Assembly (NCBI GenBank): GCA_001599595.1
Contig: BCHH01000011.1
Coordinates: 1,013,894-1,077,893 of the forward strand
Source of the DNA: Beverwykella pulmonaria
Lineage: Eukaryota > Ascomycota > Dothideomycetes > Pleosporales > Melanommataceae
Length of the DNA stretch: 64,000 nt
Direction of reading: 5' to 3'
Position numbers and translations under genes: made by a program. Positions 46,071 through 58,407 of the stretch are shown here, in pieces. Each line of letters starts with the position of its first letter. Within the stretch, counting starts at the first letter, position 1. Under the pieces are notes generated by a model. That model was given only the letters and a program-made list of their open reading frames with translations, did not search any database and was not told the DNA's origin.

Positions 46071-46626
46071 CTAAACAACATTCCTGACCTTCCCTGTTTC
46101 AACCTCGTACACCCAACCCGTAATCGTGATCCCCTCCTCCACAGCCTTGCTCTTCAACCAGGCTACGTCGTCCTTGACCTTCTCGTCGAGATCGGGAAAT
46201 GTCAAGAAGTCCAAGTCCTTGACCTCCTCTGCTGCCTTCTCTCCTTTGTTCTGCTTGACGGCGCCTCGTCCAGCCTCGTCGTCAAACGTCAACATGCCGC
46301 ACCCGGTGTGCTTGACAAGGAGCACCTCGGTGGTGCCCAGTAAATTTTGGGAGATGACAAGGTCGCGGAAGGCTGCGCGGGCGGACGCGCCTGCATTGCG
46401 TATTACGTGGGCAGCACCGAGCGGGATGTTGAAGGCGGCGGCGGGGTCGATGCGCGCATCCATGCACGTCACTAAAGGCGTCAGCGCACCTGCAAGTAAC
46501 TAGGAGAAAAAAGAGAGGCTAACAGATGGTATACTTCTGCGACGGCGGTAGAGCGAGATCGCCCTGGGTGAACTTGGCAGCATAGGTCTTGTTCCCTTCA
46601 ATGAAGTTCTGTTGGACGGATGTCAT
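46071..46626 (-). CDS. Beta-class carbonic anhydrase, small type
   Basis: Exons 46626-46524 and 46471-46071 give 167 aa. It converts CO2 and water to bicarbonate and a proton with a catalytic zinc. Zinc-ligand and catalytic residues are visible: TCMDARID (Cys37, Asp39, Arg41), RNAG near residue 60 and KHTGCG (His89, Cys92). The length matches the short cytosolic fungal beta-CA group, which lacks the N-terminal extension of the main enzyme. The start at 46626 is followed directly by the family-like NFIEGNKTYAAKF. No catalytic residue is missing. Confidence 0.93.
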
Positions 46627-49217
46627 GTCGGAAGGGATGTGCTTGCTAGGGTATCCTGTAATGAGACTGTGGTGTAGAGCTTAAAGGAAGAACCATAATG
46701 TCCTTATATAGCCATCCATCAGCTCGATTACCTCTTCAACAGCCATTGTTGATGGAAACAGAAGCAGAAGTGGTGAGAAAGCGGGGTTTAATTGCGCCAT
46801 AGATAGAGGCTGCTTGATCGGCAAAATCGGTTCATGGATAGAAAAAGCATTTCTGGCGTATTGGAACAAGTAAGTGTTGCAACTAGGGCCAACACACGAG
46901 CGTGGATTTGGTGTTCCTGCAGGGGAGTCGAGTCAGTGGCGGTGTGAGTAATGACCGAGTGGAGCCTTTGCGGGGACAGGGCTAGCGCGACGCCAAGGCA
47001 CACTAAAACGCATGAGCTCCTTCAACACTCCATTTATACATCAATCACTCTATCACCCATGAGCTTTGGCTTGTACATGTAACTATGTCTGCGAAGACTT
47101 ATACTTGATCCAGGAAGAGCTCAAGCGATCTCAAATTATTGCACTTTCGCAAGCATGACTCCATCTCCTTCAAACTCGGGAAAAGGCCCGAGATCCTTAT
47201 CGACATCGTCAGCGCCCCGACGCCCATCAAGGGTTTCTTGTCTTAGTAATCTCCTGAAGAAGAAGCTTGGGGATAGGAGAATGCAGCACACGTCAAACGT
47301 CTCTGTTCTCTAACTCTAGCATGCTAGACTCTAAGCCGACTCTCAGAATCGATCCTGTGCCAATTGGTCTCTATGCGTCCTATCTCTTATACTAAATTGT
47401 TCAAACTGTTCTTGAACAACATGACAGAGAAATCCACGTTGGCCAATCATGTCTAGTACATTGAAAGTCACCGGAACCCTCCTGGCGGGGTTCCCATGGT
47501 GATACATCTTATAAACTCAGTGAGGTTGTGCTCTGAGATGCCTGGTCAGTGCAAATGTGTTACTTTAAACCCTATCGTGATGTGACGAAGTAGATTGAGA
47601 GAGTGATAATTGTTGTATTGATTCTACGGAGGAGCTACCGAAGAAATATCTAAAGTCTTACCAAGCATGGCAGGAGCCTGCCAAGGTAGTGATAACAAAT
47701 ATGGAAGTGAGCCACATGAGCAAACATCGAGGAGACTCATCATGTGACCCACCCGCCGACAAAACCTAGATTGGAGCTAGGATTTGTCTACGGGCCAGGT
47801 CAGTCTCGCTGTTGCGCCCACACCCGTGGAGGGTTTATTTGACGTGGCACTGTATACCCCAAGCCGCTCTATACTAGCTGTACTAGCTTTGACACGTTAC
47901 CAAGAGGCCGATGGCCTTCGTCGTCTTTGGATCCAAGGAACGGCAGATACTGATGCCCGCTTGACCATCATTGGCGGGTTTCCGAATACCTGCATTCCCG
48001 TCTCTGGTCGCCTCTGAATCAGTCGAGTATCCTTTGCCGGAATCTCCGCAGTTACAAACACTCGCAGATTACCAGCGGTGGCAACGTACACCAATGAGAT
48101 TATTTTGGATGGCTATTTACTAAACCCCCACAATCTATACCGAGTCCTGCAGTCCTACAGCGCATTTAAGCGCTTCATTTACCGCTAGGGAGAAGAAAAG
48201 AATATAGTTTATCGTCAAGGGTTGAGCCTTTTATTCTTGCATTAAGTTTGAAGCAACACATGGACACTTTGAGGTACATGTTCCTTGACATCTCTGGATC
48301 TAGGATGCAATTATTTGAGGCCTGAACCTGCACCCTGCTATGTACCTCATATATAGCGGGATCTCTCTAGCGCAACGAAGACGTAAATATCATATCTCAA
48401 CCTGATCAAACGGTAGATCAATTCGTTTCCACAACTTTTCTCGCTTCCGCATTTTCGACGAGCGAACTGTTCGCCCAGTTTGCCGGATATTTTCCGATAG
48501 AGACATGTCACGATGAGTGGAAGCAGTCAATCGTCTATGGGTAAATGTGTACATAAGGACGATGACTATATATACCCATGAAGGAGAGCCAGCTAGAATA
48601 GAACATATGGTGGAACACGTGCGACACACCAGCACTGACACACCAACTCTCTTTTCTCTCCGGGCATGCCTCCCAATTCCTAAATCTGCTGGTCTCAAGT
48701 GCCCTAAAATCTCTGCTCTGAAATTATACTACACAGCGTCTCAGACTTTACATCGCTAGCCGCTGCACAGCCATCAATTAGACCTCCGTGAATACCCTTT
48801 CGCCTCATGTCTACATCCACCGTTAATATCCACATGAGAGAGCTTCACTGACGAAAACTAAAACTGGATGTGGGATCAACGCTCATGACAACACGACTAA
48901 CTACATAAGCAATCATTGCCACGGGCGACCTCCGGAGACCCTCCAGACGTGGGCTGATGGAGGCTATCACGCTGTAGAACTAGTCCGGAAAAGGCTCCTT
49001 ATCTTTGCTTGGAATGCTTTTGGTTGTATATGTGTAGCATACGGGGAGCAGCCACAGTGGTGAATATAGTAATGGGTAAAGACGACGATTTGTTGCTAGA
49101 AGCTGAAACAGAACGCGGGAGCATTGTTTTTTTCGGGATGTGGCCATGTTCAATTGTTAACAAGGTAATGTATTCAAGCATCAGGGGCTTGTGGACTAAA
49201 CGAAAGACTATGTTGTT
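46627..49217. other. Gene-free spacer
   Basis: About 2.6 kb with no supported gene; only short open frames without domains. A solo LTR starts at its right end. Confidence 0.4.
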
Positions 49218-49351
49218 TGTAAGCTGGAGGATGGAGGAAAAAAGTGTCAAGATGTGTATTGTGTGTGATGTATGTACAGCTGATATATATATATGACGGA
49301 CTGATTAGTCAGTGGCATATCCACGTGACATTATGGTGTCCTCGGCTTACA
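49218..49351. mobile_element. Solo LTR with 5-bp target duplication
   Basis: 134 bp, starting TGTAAGC and ending GGCTTACA. It is flanked on both sides by the same pentanucleotide TTGTT (49213-49217 and 49352-49356), the signature of LTR-element insertion followed by LTR-LTR recombination. It is clearly related to the copy at 35871-35997. No internal retroelement sequence was seen. Confidence 0.88.
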
Positions 49352-49694
49352 TTGTTAATACACATTCCGATGCTTCTGAAGGTGCAAGATCGCACATGAA
49401 CGGGGGATAGAGAGCAGTTTCATGACTATTACTGCGCCGTAGCAAAGTGCTACTTTGCGCGAATACACCACTATCACGGGCAGTAGCTAGATACAACGAA
49501 ATTGAAACAGTCTACTGCCAAACCTCCACCTTGATTCTTTTCCGCCGTTCAATGCATTGCTGCTTCGGACATCAGATGGCTGCGAGTTGCCCTCCTACCC
49601 TTGTGATATTTCTATATCACACTCTTTCCTCCACCGCATTAAATGTCAATCGAGAGTGAGATTATTTTACTTAGGGAGCAGAAACAGCATTGCA

Positions 49695-51980
49695 TTAAGC
49701 AGCACTAGAGTTCGATACAGGCCCTGATCCACCAGTAGTATTAGAATACCTTGGACGCCTATGTGACCTCCGTATCCTAAGAACGAATCGCTGACAAAGC
49801 GCAATAGCACCCCATGCGGGTTTGTCGGCACCGAGATATGAAGCCAGCAGCCAAACGAGTGTGAATCCCGCGGGAATCAGGAGTATAGTTCCAACTGCCT
49901 TGAAGCTCGTGTCCATATTACTTTGGCTCCAAAGCAGTGCCATGGGTATAATAGCCACACTAATTGCGGTAAGTAGGAGCCAGAACGACCAGACTTGTCC
50001 GTTACCAAAGAAAATCCAGTAGATTACAAATTTGATCCACTGAAAAAGTGAGATCGAATCGTTGGGCCCAAGTTTTAAGAAGAGCCGTGCTTGTGTCATC
50101 GTGACTCGCCTCCCTCTTTGCACAGGTCCGGCATTGACGATGATTCGAAAGCCATATATGACCACAGTCACAATAACGGCAGCTTTCACGAACGTGGTGA
50201 CTGGAACGCCAGCCTGGAGCTCTTTGATCTGCATGCTGAACAATCCCGCAACGAATGTGAGAGGAATAAAAATAAAGGCGAGTTCCGTTAGTCGAGTAAC
50301 GCTTTCAGCTTTTGCAATACCTCTGCGGCTTTCTAGTAGAGACATGTCGGCTCGTAAACCAGAGTGGCAGCGTGCGATCTTCTTCATCAGATCTTCGCTG
50401 TCGGTGTGTAGGTCGTGGCTCAGCTGACGGAGATCGCTGGGAACATCGTGGGGGTAGAGCTCTTTCACAAAGGTGTGAAAGTCTTGAGTGAGCGTCTGGA
50501 CAACTGTTTGCATACGGTTCATCAGCATTCTCCATGAAGCTAAACTTTCTTGTAGACGGAAGTCGTCCGCGGAAAGAAGTGTGATTTCTTCTAATGTGGT
50601 TGCCATTAAATCGAACGAGTCTTGTATGTCTTGAATAATGATATAGAGCAGTACGGGTACTGGATCTGTGGGTGGTTTTGAATCGCGATCGTAATAATCA
50701 GGTCGCAATGCAGCAGATAAATCTTTCGATGTGCTGTTAGTCCTATTTAAAGACGCGAGAACTCCGAGTTGACAAGGCGCGGTAAGGGCCATGGCGGGTG
50801 TCGCTGTGTCCTGACTGCCTTGTACGGAAGAACTGACTGAGCTGCATCACCCTCCTTTAGCGTGTACGACAATTCCGGCAGTGGATCAAGTAGCAAGAGA
50901 ACTGTTCGAATTAGCCGTGAAAAATGGTGTAAGGATATTCAAGCCAATGTACTTGCATCGGAACCTACCATTGCTAAACTGCTCCTGCCTAGAAATCAAG
51001 ATAGTCGCCTTTTCTTCCCAAAGAAATGGAATCACTGAACCTTTGGGAGGATTCAGCTGGTTTGACAGCAAGAAACCTTTTCGAAGGATGTTGGTAGTTG
51101 TTCTTGCCCTTTTCCGTCTCTCTTTGGGACTGTGGCGAAAGCGAGAGATCGGAATAAACGTGATTTCGCCAAAATCTTCCCCTTGGGCTTCGTCTGTGCC
51201 GTCTGAATCGTTACCATCCTCTCCGGCAGTACCGATGCCGACGACTTCAGTAATATCTCTCGTAATATCCAAGCCGTATTGGCCCGCTTCGCGATGTACT
51301 GGACGATACCAATTTATAGAAGAGAAAGGTTTCTTTAAATGGCGTGTTTTCCATTCGCTGGCAGGCCCCACCACCGGTCTAGATTTCACGAAATAATTAT
51401 GACGCGAACCAAGCAGGTGCTCTGCAAATATCTCTGGATGGGGGAAGTCGAAGATGTCACCAATAGCTTCTATCAAACCAGGAGATAGATCTTCGACAAT
51501 CAACAGCCTCACTTCTGGTCGTATATTTTGCTCTTCGTACAGTTTTTTTAACTCAGTGCGCGTATCATCTCGAAGCATAGTGTCGCGGTATTCTCGCACT
51601 GGACGTGGAATGCGGACATTCAAGGGCGGTATATCAATCACGGATAGTAGCCCTGCTTCTTTGTGGCTGAAGTCTCCCTTGAGAATGTTGAGATGGATCA
51701 TTCGTGAAGATAGGGCCCAAATGTAGTCGTTGTACGACTGCCACTCAGTCCCATGCCAAGGAGGGGCTTGTTGCGGCTCTTCCGTTGCGCGCGTTGCTTG
51801 CCCAGTGGGTGTATCATTCTGCTCAACAGTGAGGATTTCGTCGATATCTTGTGTCCTTGGTGGCTCTGGTATTTCTTCCTGTGCACCGGCAACAACATCT
51901 TCGTTCGATGCATAAGACGAGTTGGGTTGTGCGTTAATGTCCACGGGGACCGGGTGGTGGGCCATAGCGTTGAGCGTCAA
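49695..51980 (-). CDS. CorA-like membrane protein (divergent Mg2+ transporter family)
   Basis: Two long open frames in the same direction (51980-50886 and 50792-49695) together make a typical fungal CorA-like protein. The first part is soluble, with an acidic Pro/Gln-rich N-terminus, then IRPEVRLLIVEDLSPGLIEAIGDIFDF, HNYFVKSRPVVGP and GSVIPFLWEEKATILI. The second part has coiled helices (LASWRMLMNRMQTVVQTL, MSLLESRRGIAKAESVTRLTELAFIFIPLTFVAGLFSMQI) and four hydrophobic segments. The canonical YGMN signature is replaced by GLFSMQI, so metal transport is not assured. At least two introns are needed between about 50960 and 50730; a GTAGGT donor near 50957 and a CTAACAG acceptor near 50735 are candidates, but I could not fix the splice pattern. 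Confidence 0.78.
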
Positions 51981-52239
51981 GGAATATTTTTCCGTTTCGT
52001 TTGAGACATGTGGATGTCGGCTGTTTCTTGCTTATCTGGTGTCATTGACAGAGAAAACCTTCAGTGCAATGGTTGGAAGGATGAGGATATTTAGCCTCAG
52101 TACCCAACGCTACCTTGCCATCCAATCTATACCCGAACCATCTCCGAGCGTGCTCAGTCCTTCCATTTTCTCACCGGTCTCTCGCGTTGCATCGACCCCG
52201 CACTTGAATGTGTTACGCTACATTGTCATTTTCTTCCTC

Positions 52240-53342
52240 ATGGACTCCTTTTCAACCAGTTCCGAAGGTTCAGCGACGTCTGCCACAGCTAAATTGAGAT
52301 TTAGAACACGCCTGCTACAATGGCTGCCTTGGAAGCATAAGTCAAGAGGGAACTTACATATTTCTGTGAGTTTACAGCGATGCCTACCTTGTAAGCCTAG
52401 TTCCAGACAGCCGTAATCAGAACTCTAAGTTGTTTGCTCAGGGTTAAGTTATCACCATGTTGTGGCATTACTCTTAATGGTCTCAATATTCAGCCATTGT
52501 AAGCAACTTGGGCCCGAAAAGCCGCACATCCTAAGACTATCATACAAAAGACGTCGATTAAATCGAACACAGGTCTCCTTCTCTCCGGAACCAATCCGAC
52601 ATCCTCATCTCTGAGTTCGATCTACGTGCTAGGTTTTCAGTACTCTAATGACGTAAGCTCGAGGCAAAGTCCTTGTAAAAACCCCCCGTATATGAGCGTA
52701 GACTGACCAATGTTGCTCAGACTACTCGATTGCAGGTCCAAGCTGGATATTTTGGCATCTGTGCTCGAAGCGCCAAGATCTCCTGGCGATGTGGTTCCAC
52801 TGCTGAGAGTCTTCCCCTTGACTTACGGTCTCTCGCAGATGCCCACAGTATCTTAGAGATCGCCAGTCGGTTCAAGAGCGACGTGCTCTTTCCTGCTCTA
52901 ATGTATGTCATTTCATATATAATTCTTTCCTACACAGGACTTAATCATGACATTATTCAGAATCTTGGCCGACATTATGTGCCTGTTATCGACGATTGGG
53001 TTGTTCACATTCCCAGGGTGGCACGAAGAAGTAGACAGGGAAACTGGCGATATCGTCGATGTGAAACCTTTCCCGTCACGACGCATCAGCCATATCCTTG
53101 TCGTTTTGTTGTGCTTTGCCAGCGGCCTTACGTTCGCAGCTGCTATATGGCAGCATACCGCTGCATCTGCTATTGCAAGTCTCACTGAAACAGCGAGTCG
53201 TAGGCCAGTGAGCGCAACGGTGGGTGCTGCTGCAGTCGTGCTTGCTTGGTTCCCTTTCGTTTTAGTGTTTGTGAGTTTCCTAGGAATTACCGTTATGGTT
53301 CTGTCGATTGTGATACTGGACCGCTTAACGGACGACAACTAG
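52240..53342 (+). CDS. Fig1-like Ca2+ regulator/membrane fusion protein
   Basis: The best-supported exons are up to 52498 (LSYHHVVALLLMVSIFSH, first membrane helix), 52573-52652 (SSSLSSIYVLGFQYSND), 52721-52902 (LQVQAGYFGICARSAKISWRC..., ending DVLFPAL) and 52961-53342 (three more helices). All of these join in phase. The G-Y-F-G-x-C motif, the following W-x-C and the four-helix layout are those of the Fig1 family, which supports low-affinity Ca2+ uptake and cell fusion in mating yeasts and hyphae. A first exon 52240-52365 (MDSFSTSSEGSATS...) is likely, but its junction to the first helix is unresolved. Confidence 0.72.
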
Positions 53343-53432
53343 TATGTAGTACACAATCAGACAATAGAGACTACGAAATAGAGACAGTGGAAAAATGCGA
53401 AAGACGAGATACGGCCCAATATAGAAGCAAAC

Positions 53433-53798
53433 TTATGTTCCTATTTTTACCACCTTAAACCACGGGCCTGGCTTCATGCACGGGCGTTGGCCCTCCATTC
53501 TACGGAACATACTTAAAAGTTTTCTTGACTCGCCAGGCTCCGATGACAACACCGCGATAAAACCTCCAATATCACTAAAACGCAACGAAGGGTTTGATTG
53601 TTGCCTGTCCCGCCGTTCATTCATCTTGTCAACCACACTCGACAGAACGGCCTCGGTCGCCATACTCTCGACAATCTGATGGTCAGAACAGTTCTCATGG
53701 AGATAACGTAGACTAAAGGAGGTACCTATAAGCCATTGGAATCTCCCGGCGTTGCTGGGGTCACGGTTTATCAAATCTCTCCAGCACGTGTCGCCCAT
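53433..53798 (-). CDS. Small hypothetical protein or exon
   Basis: A 121-codon frame with coding-like composition (GDTCWRDLINRDPSNAGRFQW, SDIGGFIAVLSSEPGESRKLL). I recognise no domain. It may be the last exon of a larger gene whose other exons I could not place, or chance. It converges on the Fig1-like gene. Confidence 0.3.
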   Translation of the reverse strand: MGDTCWRDLINRDPSNAGRFQWLIGTSFSLRYLHENCSDHQIVESMATEAVLSSVVDKMNERRDRQQSNPSLRFSDIGGFIAVLSSEPGESRKLLSMFRRMEGQRPCMKPGPWFKVVKIGT

Positions 53799-55183
53799 CC
53801 AGACAGGATCCCCAAATACGGTAGAGCGAAATCATTCTTTTCCGAAGGATTGCCTTCAGCTATCTTTCTATTCCACTATGTAAGTTGTGCCTCAATGCAG
53901 TCTGTCGGAGCATGAACTGAAGCACCAACTTTCACTCAGCTTCAATCTTCTCCGCCAAGGCATTCTTGTCGACACCTACGAGTGCATCAATTGCGCCCGG
54001 GGATGGCGGAATCCACTTGAAGATGATATCCTGGATTGAGTTGTGGAACTATGGGTAGTTTCCCCTGACCCTCAACAAATTTTCTGTTTTCCAGATTAGT
54101 AGCTTCCTGTAGGATGGCAATTGTTGCATTTGGCGAGTAGTAGTTGAGGCCCCTAAATGACTTGTCTAATGTCAAATCTTGATCGAGAGATATGGTAATC
54201 TTGTAAGATTGTGAATAAAATATGATGATATTGTAGATGATGTGTGTCTAGGACACGTATGCGTACCGGAGGCATTCCGGTAATGGGTGCGCGATGACCA
54301 CATTCGTGTGATGTTTCTATATACATGTATATAGTCTGACAAATCTTCCTCCAGACCTCGACACAGACTAACTCGAATTCCCCCAGTCAAAATCCAGATT
54401 TTTCACGTCACGTCCGTACCAGGAGGAGAAGCAGTCCAAGAGATTCGAGAGTGACAAATATTCTCCCTTCGATGCTCCTCCACTTGCTTGCTTGTCTGAT
54501 TTCAAGGTTTGAGATAGCATCTTGGACGCAATTTCAACGGCGTCGTTGGATGGCAGTTTTGACAAGTCCTTTGTCAGCAAGTCTCCACAGACGGCATTCT
54601 ATAATGATGAACGTAGTGGTCGTGGAGAATCGTAGCTGCTCTACCCGGGTCTTTTGCGTTCCATCACCATTGGCGCACATTCCTTTTGCTGGTTGTCAAC
54701 AGAATTTTCCTATAACCCTAGTGGATATTTTTCTGTGTGCTACCTGCAAATAAGCAATAGGGATCTTGTTTCCAGAGCCATAGTTACACATCTGGTCATG
54801 TAGGAGAATCTAGGTAGAGTATCCAGCAGGCCACAAAGAGATGACAGAGCATGCAGATGATCTGAGTCATTTGCTCAATCTTGATCGAACTATTGCGAAT
54901 CGCCAAATCGAGCTCCGGCTTCTTCGTGCCATTCAACAAGGGATTATGACGAAGGAGGAAGAAGTCGTCGTCAAACAACGGAACACTAAACGGTACTGGT
55001 GGCTCATGCACTCCGGAGCCTAGGTTCCGCCACATGTGGCTCAGTCTTTCCATCAACCATTCTCTCCCACACTCCCCTCGAATTCAGTGTATTTCAACAA
55101 GAGTAACATGACCGTAGCGAGTGTTTCCGATTTACTTCATGACGCTGATATCGTATCCGATATTAAACTCTAGTAACCATTGT
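53799..55183. other. Spacer with weak coding-like fragments
   Basis: Short frames at 54368-54580 (minus; KDLSKLPSNDAVEIASKML) and 54841-55023 (plus; DLSHLLNLDRTIANRQIELRLLRAIQQG) look coding-like but lack context. Otherwise no gene is seen. Confidence 0.3.
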
Positions 55184-57043
55184 TTAGGTGTTCTGCATTC
55201 CTGCTTGCGTTTGATTACTTTGTTCTGTCTGTTGACTCTCTACTTCCCTCGCCACTGGCTGCATCTCGGTTTCATTGCCTTCTCGTCTATCCATCTCTTT
55301 CACAATTGTCTCGAGAACAAGATTCTGATATTGCCCAAATAGTTTGTATTTCCTTATTTTTCTAGGTACCAGTTTTTGGGCGCGTTTGTCTATTATATGG
55401 CCAGGAAGAATCTGAACCTCAGGCACCAGGTATCTCGCAACCAATGCACCTGCCAGCATGACACCAGAGAAGCAGAATAGGAGTGTAGCAAATTTCCAGG
55501 GTGCCTCTTGCGGTTTACCGAGTTTAGCGCCTTTGAGAATGACCTGGATTATGATTGCACCGAGCTTGCCAGACGCTGCTGCAATTCCGTAAAGTGTACC
55601 ACGGTACTTAGTTGGGAAGACTTCAGCGGGAAGAATCCAAGTAAGTGTGTTTGGGCCAAGGTTGAATAAAAATTGTACAAAGGCATACATGACGATGTTG
55701 AAAGTGTGATGTTCAGCTTCGTACATTCTAGGGGAGAACAGAGCACTTCCGGTCACCACAAAAACTAGCGCTAAAACACCGAAAATGAGAGCCATGAATC
55801 GAGCTCGAGGGACATAGTTGATTACTGCAATCATAGCAATGGAACCCGTGACGGTTCCTGTAGAGATCGTAATCATATTCCGGGCTGAGTTCCTCGTGAG
55901 GATTTGGAAGATGGTAGCGTTTCGTGGATCGACGAGATCAGTCATCCAATCTTTAAGCTTTGTAGGTGGAGGATCCCGGTGGCTCTTCCATAACTGGGAG
56001 ATGATGCGCGGACTGTTCAAACCAAGTCCGTAGTAACTCAGGTCTAGAAGAAACCAACACAACGAGACACCGACGAGGTGTTTCCATGCCCCTCCCTGTT
56101 TAAGGTACGAAACAAGTTCCAAGTATCTGAACTGCCGACCAGGCAGTCCTGAGCCATCGGTGTCGCGTCGATCAATGGTGCTCTCTGAGCCTTCTTGGTT
56201 TTCTTCTTGCTGTCCGGTAGCCGCGTTTTCAACGCTAGGGGAGGCGTTTGGCGGTGGACTGTCCTGTCCGATGCCTCGTTGTGGGTCATTAGGATTTATC
56301 ATCCTCGGATCTGGCTCATCCTTGGGAAGGTTAAGGTCTAATTGGTCGCCACGAACGTCCAGGTTCCATCTAGCTGACTCTCTAATGGCGAAGCGGAGAA
56401 GAATCGCTAAAATTGCAGGCGCTGCCCCAACTCCGATCACAATACGCCAGAACTGGTCTACTGCTTTGCCTGCCACTTTAGGGTTGCAATTAGCCTGAGA
56501 ATAGCCGTCGCAAACATTCAGATGCCTCGCAGCACCATAAGCGACAGCGGATGCAGTAAGTTGGCCTAGCGACTGCATGAGAAAGACAGAAGCCATCATG
56601 ACTCCTCTCAGATCCGTGGGTGTCCATTCAGCTGCAATGATCGCAGTGACAGGGTATTCTGCTCCAATACCAAATCCGAGTACTATGCGCCAAAAGAAGA
56701 ACCAGCCTTCCACTTTCATGGAACCGTCGTAGCCGGTCGACGCCTGGGCAATGCTCAAAGTGCCAACGATGACGAAAATGAGCTCCACGCCATACAGGAA
56801 TTTGCGACCCCAACGATCCGCAGCGTGCCCAAAGAGGACCATGCCAAAGAAAGAGGCAGTCAAGGTAACGATATCAATGACGAAGCCGTGATTCCCGTCC
56901 TCTGACTCGGGCCAGTATAGATATGCAAGTGCGGGTGATATTACATTCGTCGCAAACAAACTGTAGCTAGCACTGTAGAAACCGGAAGCGGTGACAAAGA
57001 AAACTATCCACCTAAACCCATAGGCGTTGATATGCTTTTCCAT
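55184..57043 (-). CDS. PHO84-type inorganic phosphate:H+ symporter (MFS)
   Basis: Single-exon, 619 aa, plasma membrane. The phosphate:H+ symporter subfamily is shown by GYDGSMKVEGWFFFWRIVLGFGIGAEYPVTAIIAAEW (family signature region), GHAADRWGRKFLYG between helices 2 and 3, LDLSYYGLGLNSPRII after the central loop, and LTWILPAEVFPTKYRGTLYGI. The long hydrophilic central loop (about residues 225-300, with NPNDPQRGIGQDSPPPNAS) and the polar C-tail are usual. Within the family, members range from high-affinity Pi uptake to glycerophosphodiester uptake (GIT1-like); I cannot decide by eye. Confidence 0.93.
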   Translation of the reverse strand: MEKHINAYGFRWIVFFVTASGFYSASYSLFATNVISPALAYLYWPESEDGNHGFVIDIVTLTASFFGMVLFGHAADRWGRKFLYGVELIFVIVGTLSIAQASTGYDGSMKVEGWFFFWRIVLGFGIGAEYPVTAIIAAEWTPTDLRGVMMASVFLMQSLGQLTASAVAYGAARHLNVCDGYSQANCNPKVAGKAVDQFWRIVIGVGAAPAILAILLRFAIRESARWNLDVRGDQLDLNLPKDEPDPRMINPNDPQRGIGQDSPPPNASPSVENAATGQQEENQEGSESTIDRRDTDGSGLPGRQFRYLELVSYLKQGGAWKHLVGVSLCWFLLDLSYYGLGLNSPRIISQLWKSHRDPPPTKLKDWMTDLVDPRNATIFQILTRNSARNMITISTGTVTGSIAMIAVINYVPRARFMALIFGVLALVFVVTGSALFSPRMYEAEHHTFNIVMYAFVQFLFNLGPNTLTWILPAEVFPTKYRGTLYGIAAASGKLGAIIIQVILKGAKLGKPQEAPWKFATLLFCFSGVMLAGALVARYLVPEVQILPGHIIDKRAQKLVPRKIRKYKLFGQYQNLVLETIVKEMDRREGNETEMQPVAREVESQQTEQSNQTQAGMQNT

Positions 57044-58407
57044 TGCCTTTTGTCGTCGTTCAAGTTCCTAGAACGGAGTGAGCTTTGAATCCAAGCCGGC
57101 CAAGAAAGGATAGACAATGAACCTTGCGATATTCTCCTCTGTAAACCCCACCTAATGATTCATGATTAGGAAAGAGACCACTCATATTGGCGACAAGATA
57201 GCTCTTTTGTATCGCATCAAGGAGGAATCGCAAAGGCGAAGATAATAATAATGATAACAATGGAGCTAGTAAAATGGGCACAGAAATGCTAGTCTTGTAA
57301 GTTCTTGGTGATAAATGCTGAGTAAACGAAATGGAGCACTTCGGGCATCGTGGCATTAAATTGGAAGATTCCAGGGACGTCTGAAATTAACAACATGGTC
57401 GAGCTCACCAGCATATTATTATAACGAAAAGAGGACACCTTGGCGGTCATCCTTGTTACTGGCGGCTAAGCCCCTGGGCTTGTCACTGATGGGGGACTAT
57501 TGGGACCACCATAAATGCCCTCCAGACTCGTGTAGGCAACATTTTTTTCAGAGTTTCAGGAACCGTTCTACGACCATAATGTCCTTGTGATATTTTTTTA
57601 ACTCATAATTAGCTTCAATTTTAGTATTAACTGAGTATGTGCCCGCAAATACAGTATTCCAACTTAGATGATTTGGTATATCCTCAATTTCCATATGGTA
57701 TTGGCATTGATGGAGAGGGCACTGAGTGGGGGTAGGGGCTGACGTCTCGCTTAACGGTCCACCCACGACGCCTTAACACACCAGTGACTGCGCTTTCCAT
57801 CCTTTCAGCCGCACCAACTTGGAGCGCCTGACAACGAAATGTAGCCATGTCGGTTTGCGCTCCAATCCCACGCAACAGACCGGTCAAGACTTAACAGGTA
57901 GCAATATCAAATCCGACTAGGGTAAGCAGAAACGTGGGTTGATAAGCTTCGTTTATTGGAGCAAGGAAAGCCTGGCGTAGAGCCAATATCGCCCCAGACG
58001 TCAGCCACAATGAGCTAAGCCCCAGACCCATCACATTGGGGCGGGGGCCATCCTCAGAAGGCTAGGCTGCGTTTGAGTATCTAGATATCGCACATCTTCA
58101 TTGAACTCTGGTTGTCTTTATCCATTATTTTTGGCCGAACTTACAAGTCCCATTTCTTCCAAACAAATAGAAAGCACGAGTGTCTAAACGGATAGACTCC
58201 ATCAATATTCTCAACAGCAAACCGCCCTCTGCGCAATTATCAGCATCACGTCGGAAGAACAAGCTCAGCCCTCTAGAATTACATCGTCCTGCACATCTAG
58301 CAACAAAGTCGGTACAAGCTTGGGCTCAGATTTAGCGAGTTCGTTGCAGAGGCGGTAGATCTGGAGATTTTGGTGCTTCATGGAAGGAGAATACTGTTAA
58401 TATCAAT
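57044..58407. other. Divergent spacer
   Basis: About 1.36 kb between head-to-head genes. No supported gene or named motif; it should hold both promoters. Confidence 0.4.

Noticed and set aside
53476..53679. Plus-strand frame opposite the small hypothetical protein
   Set aside because: Less coding-like than the minus-strand frame; no supporting feature.
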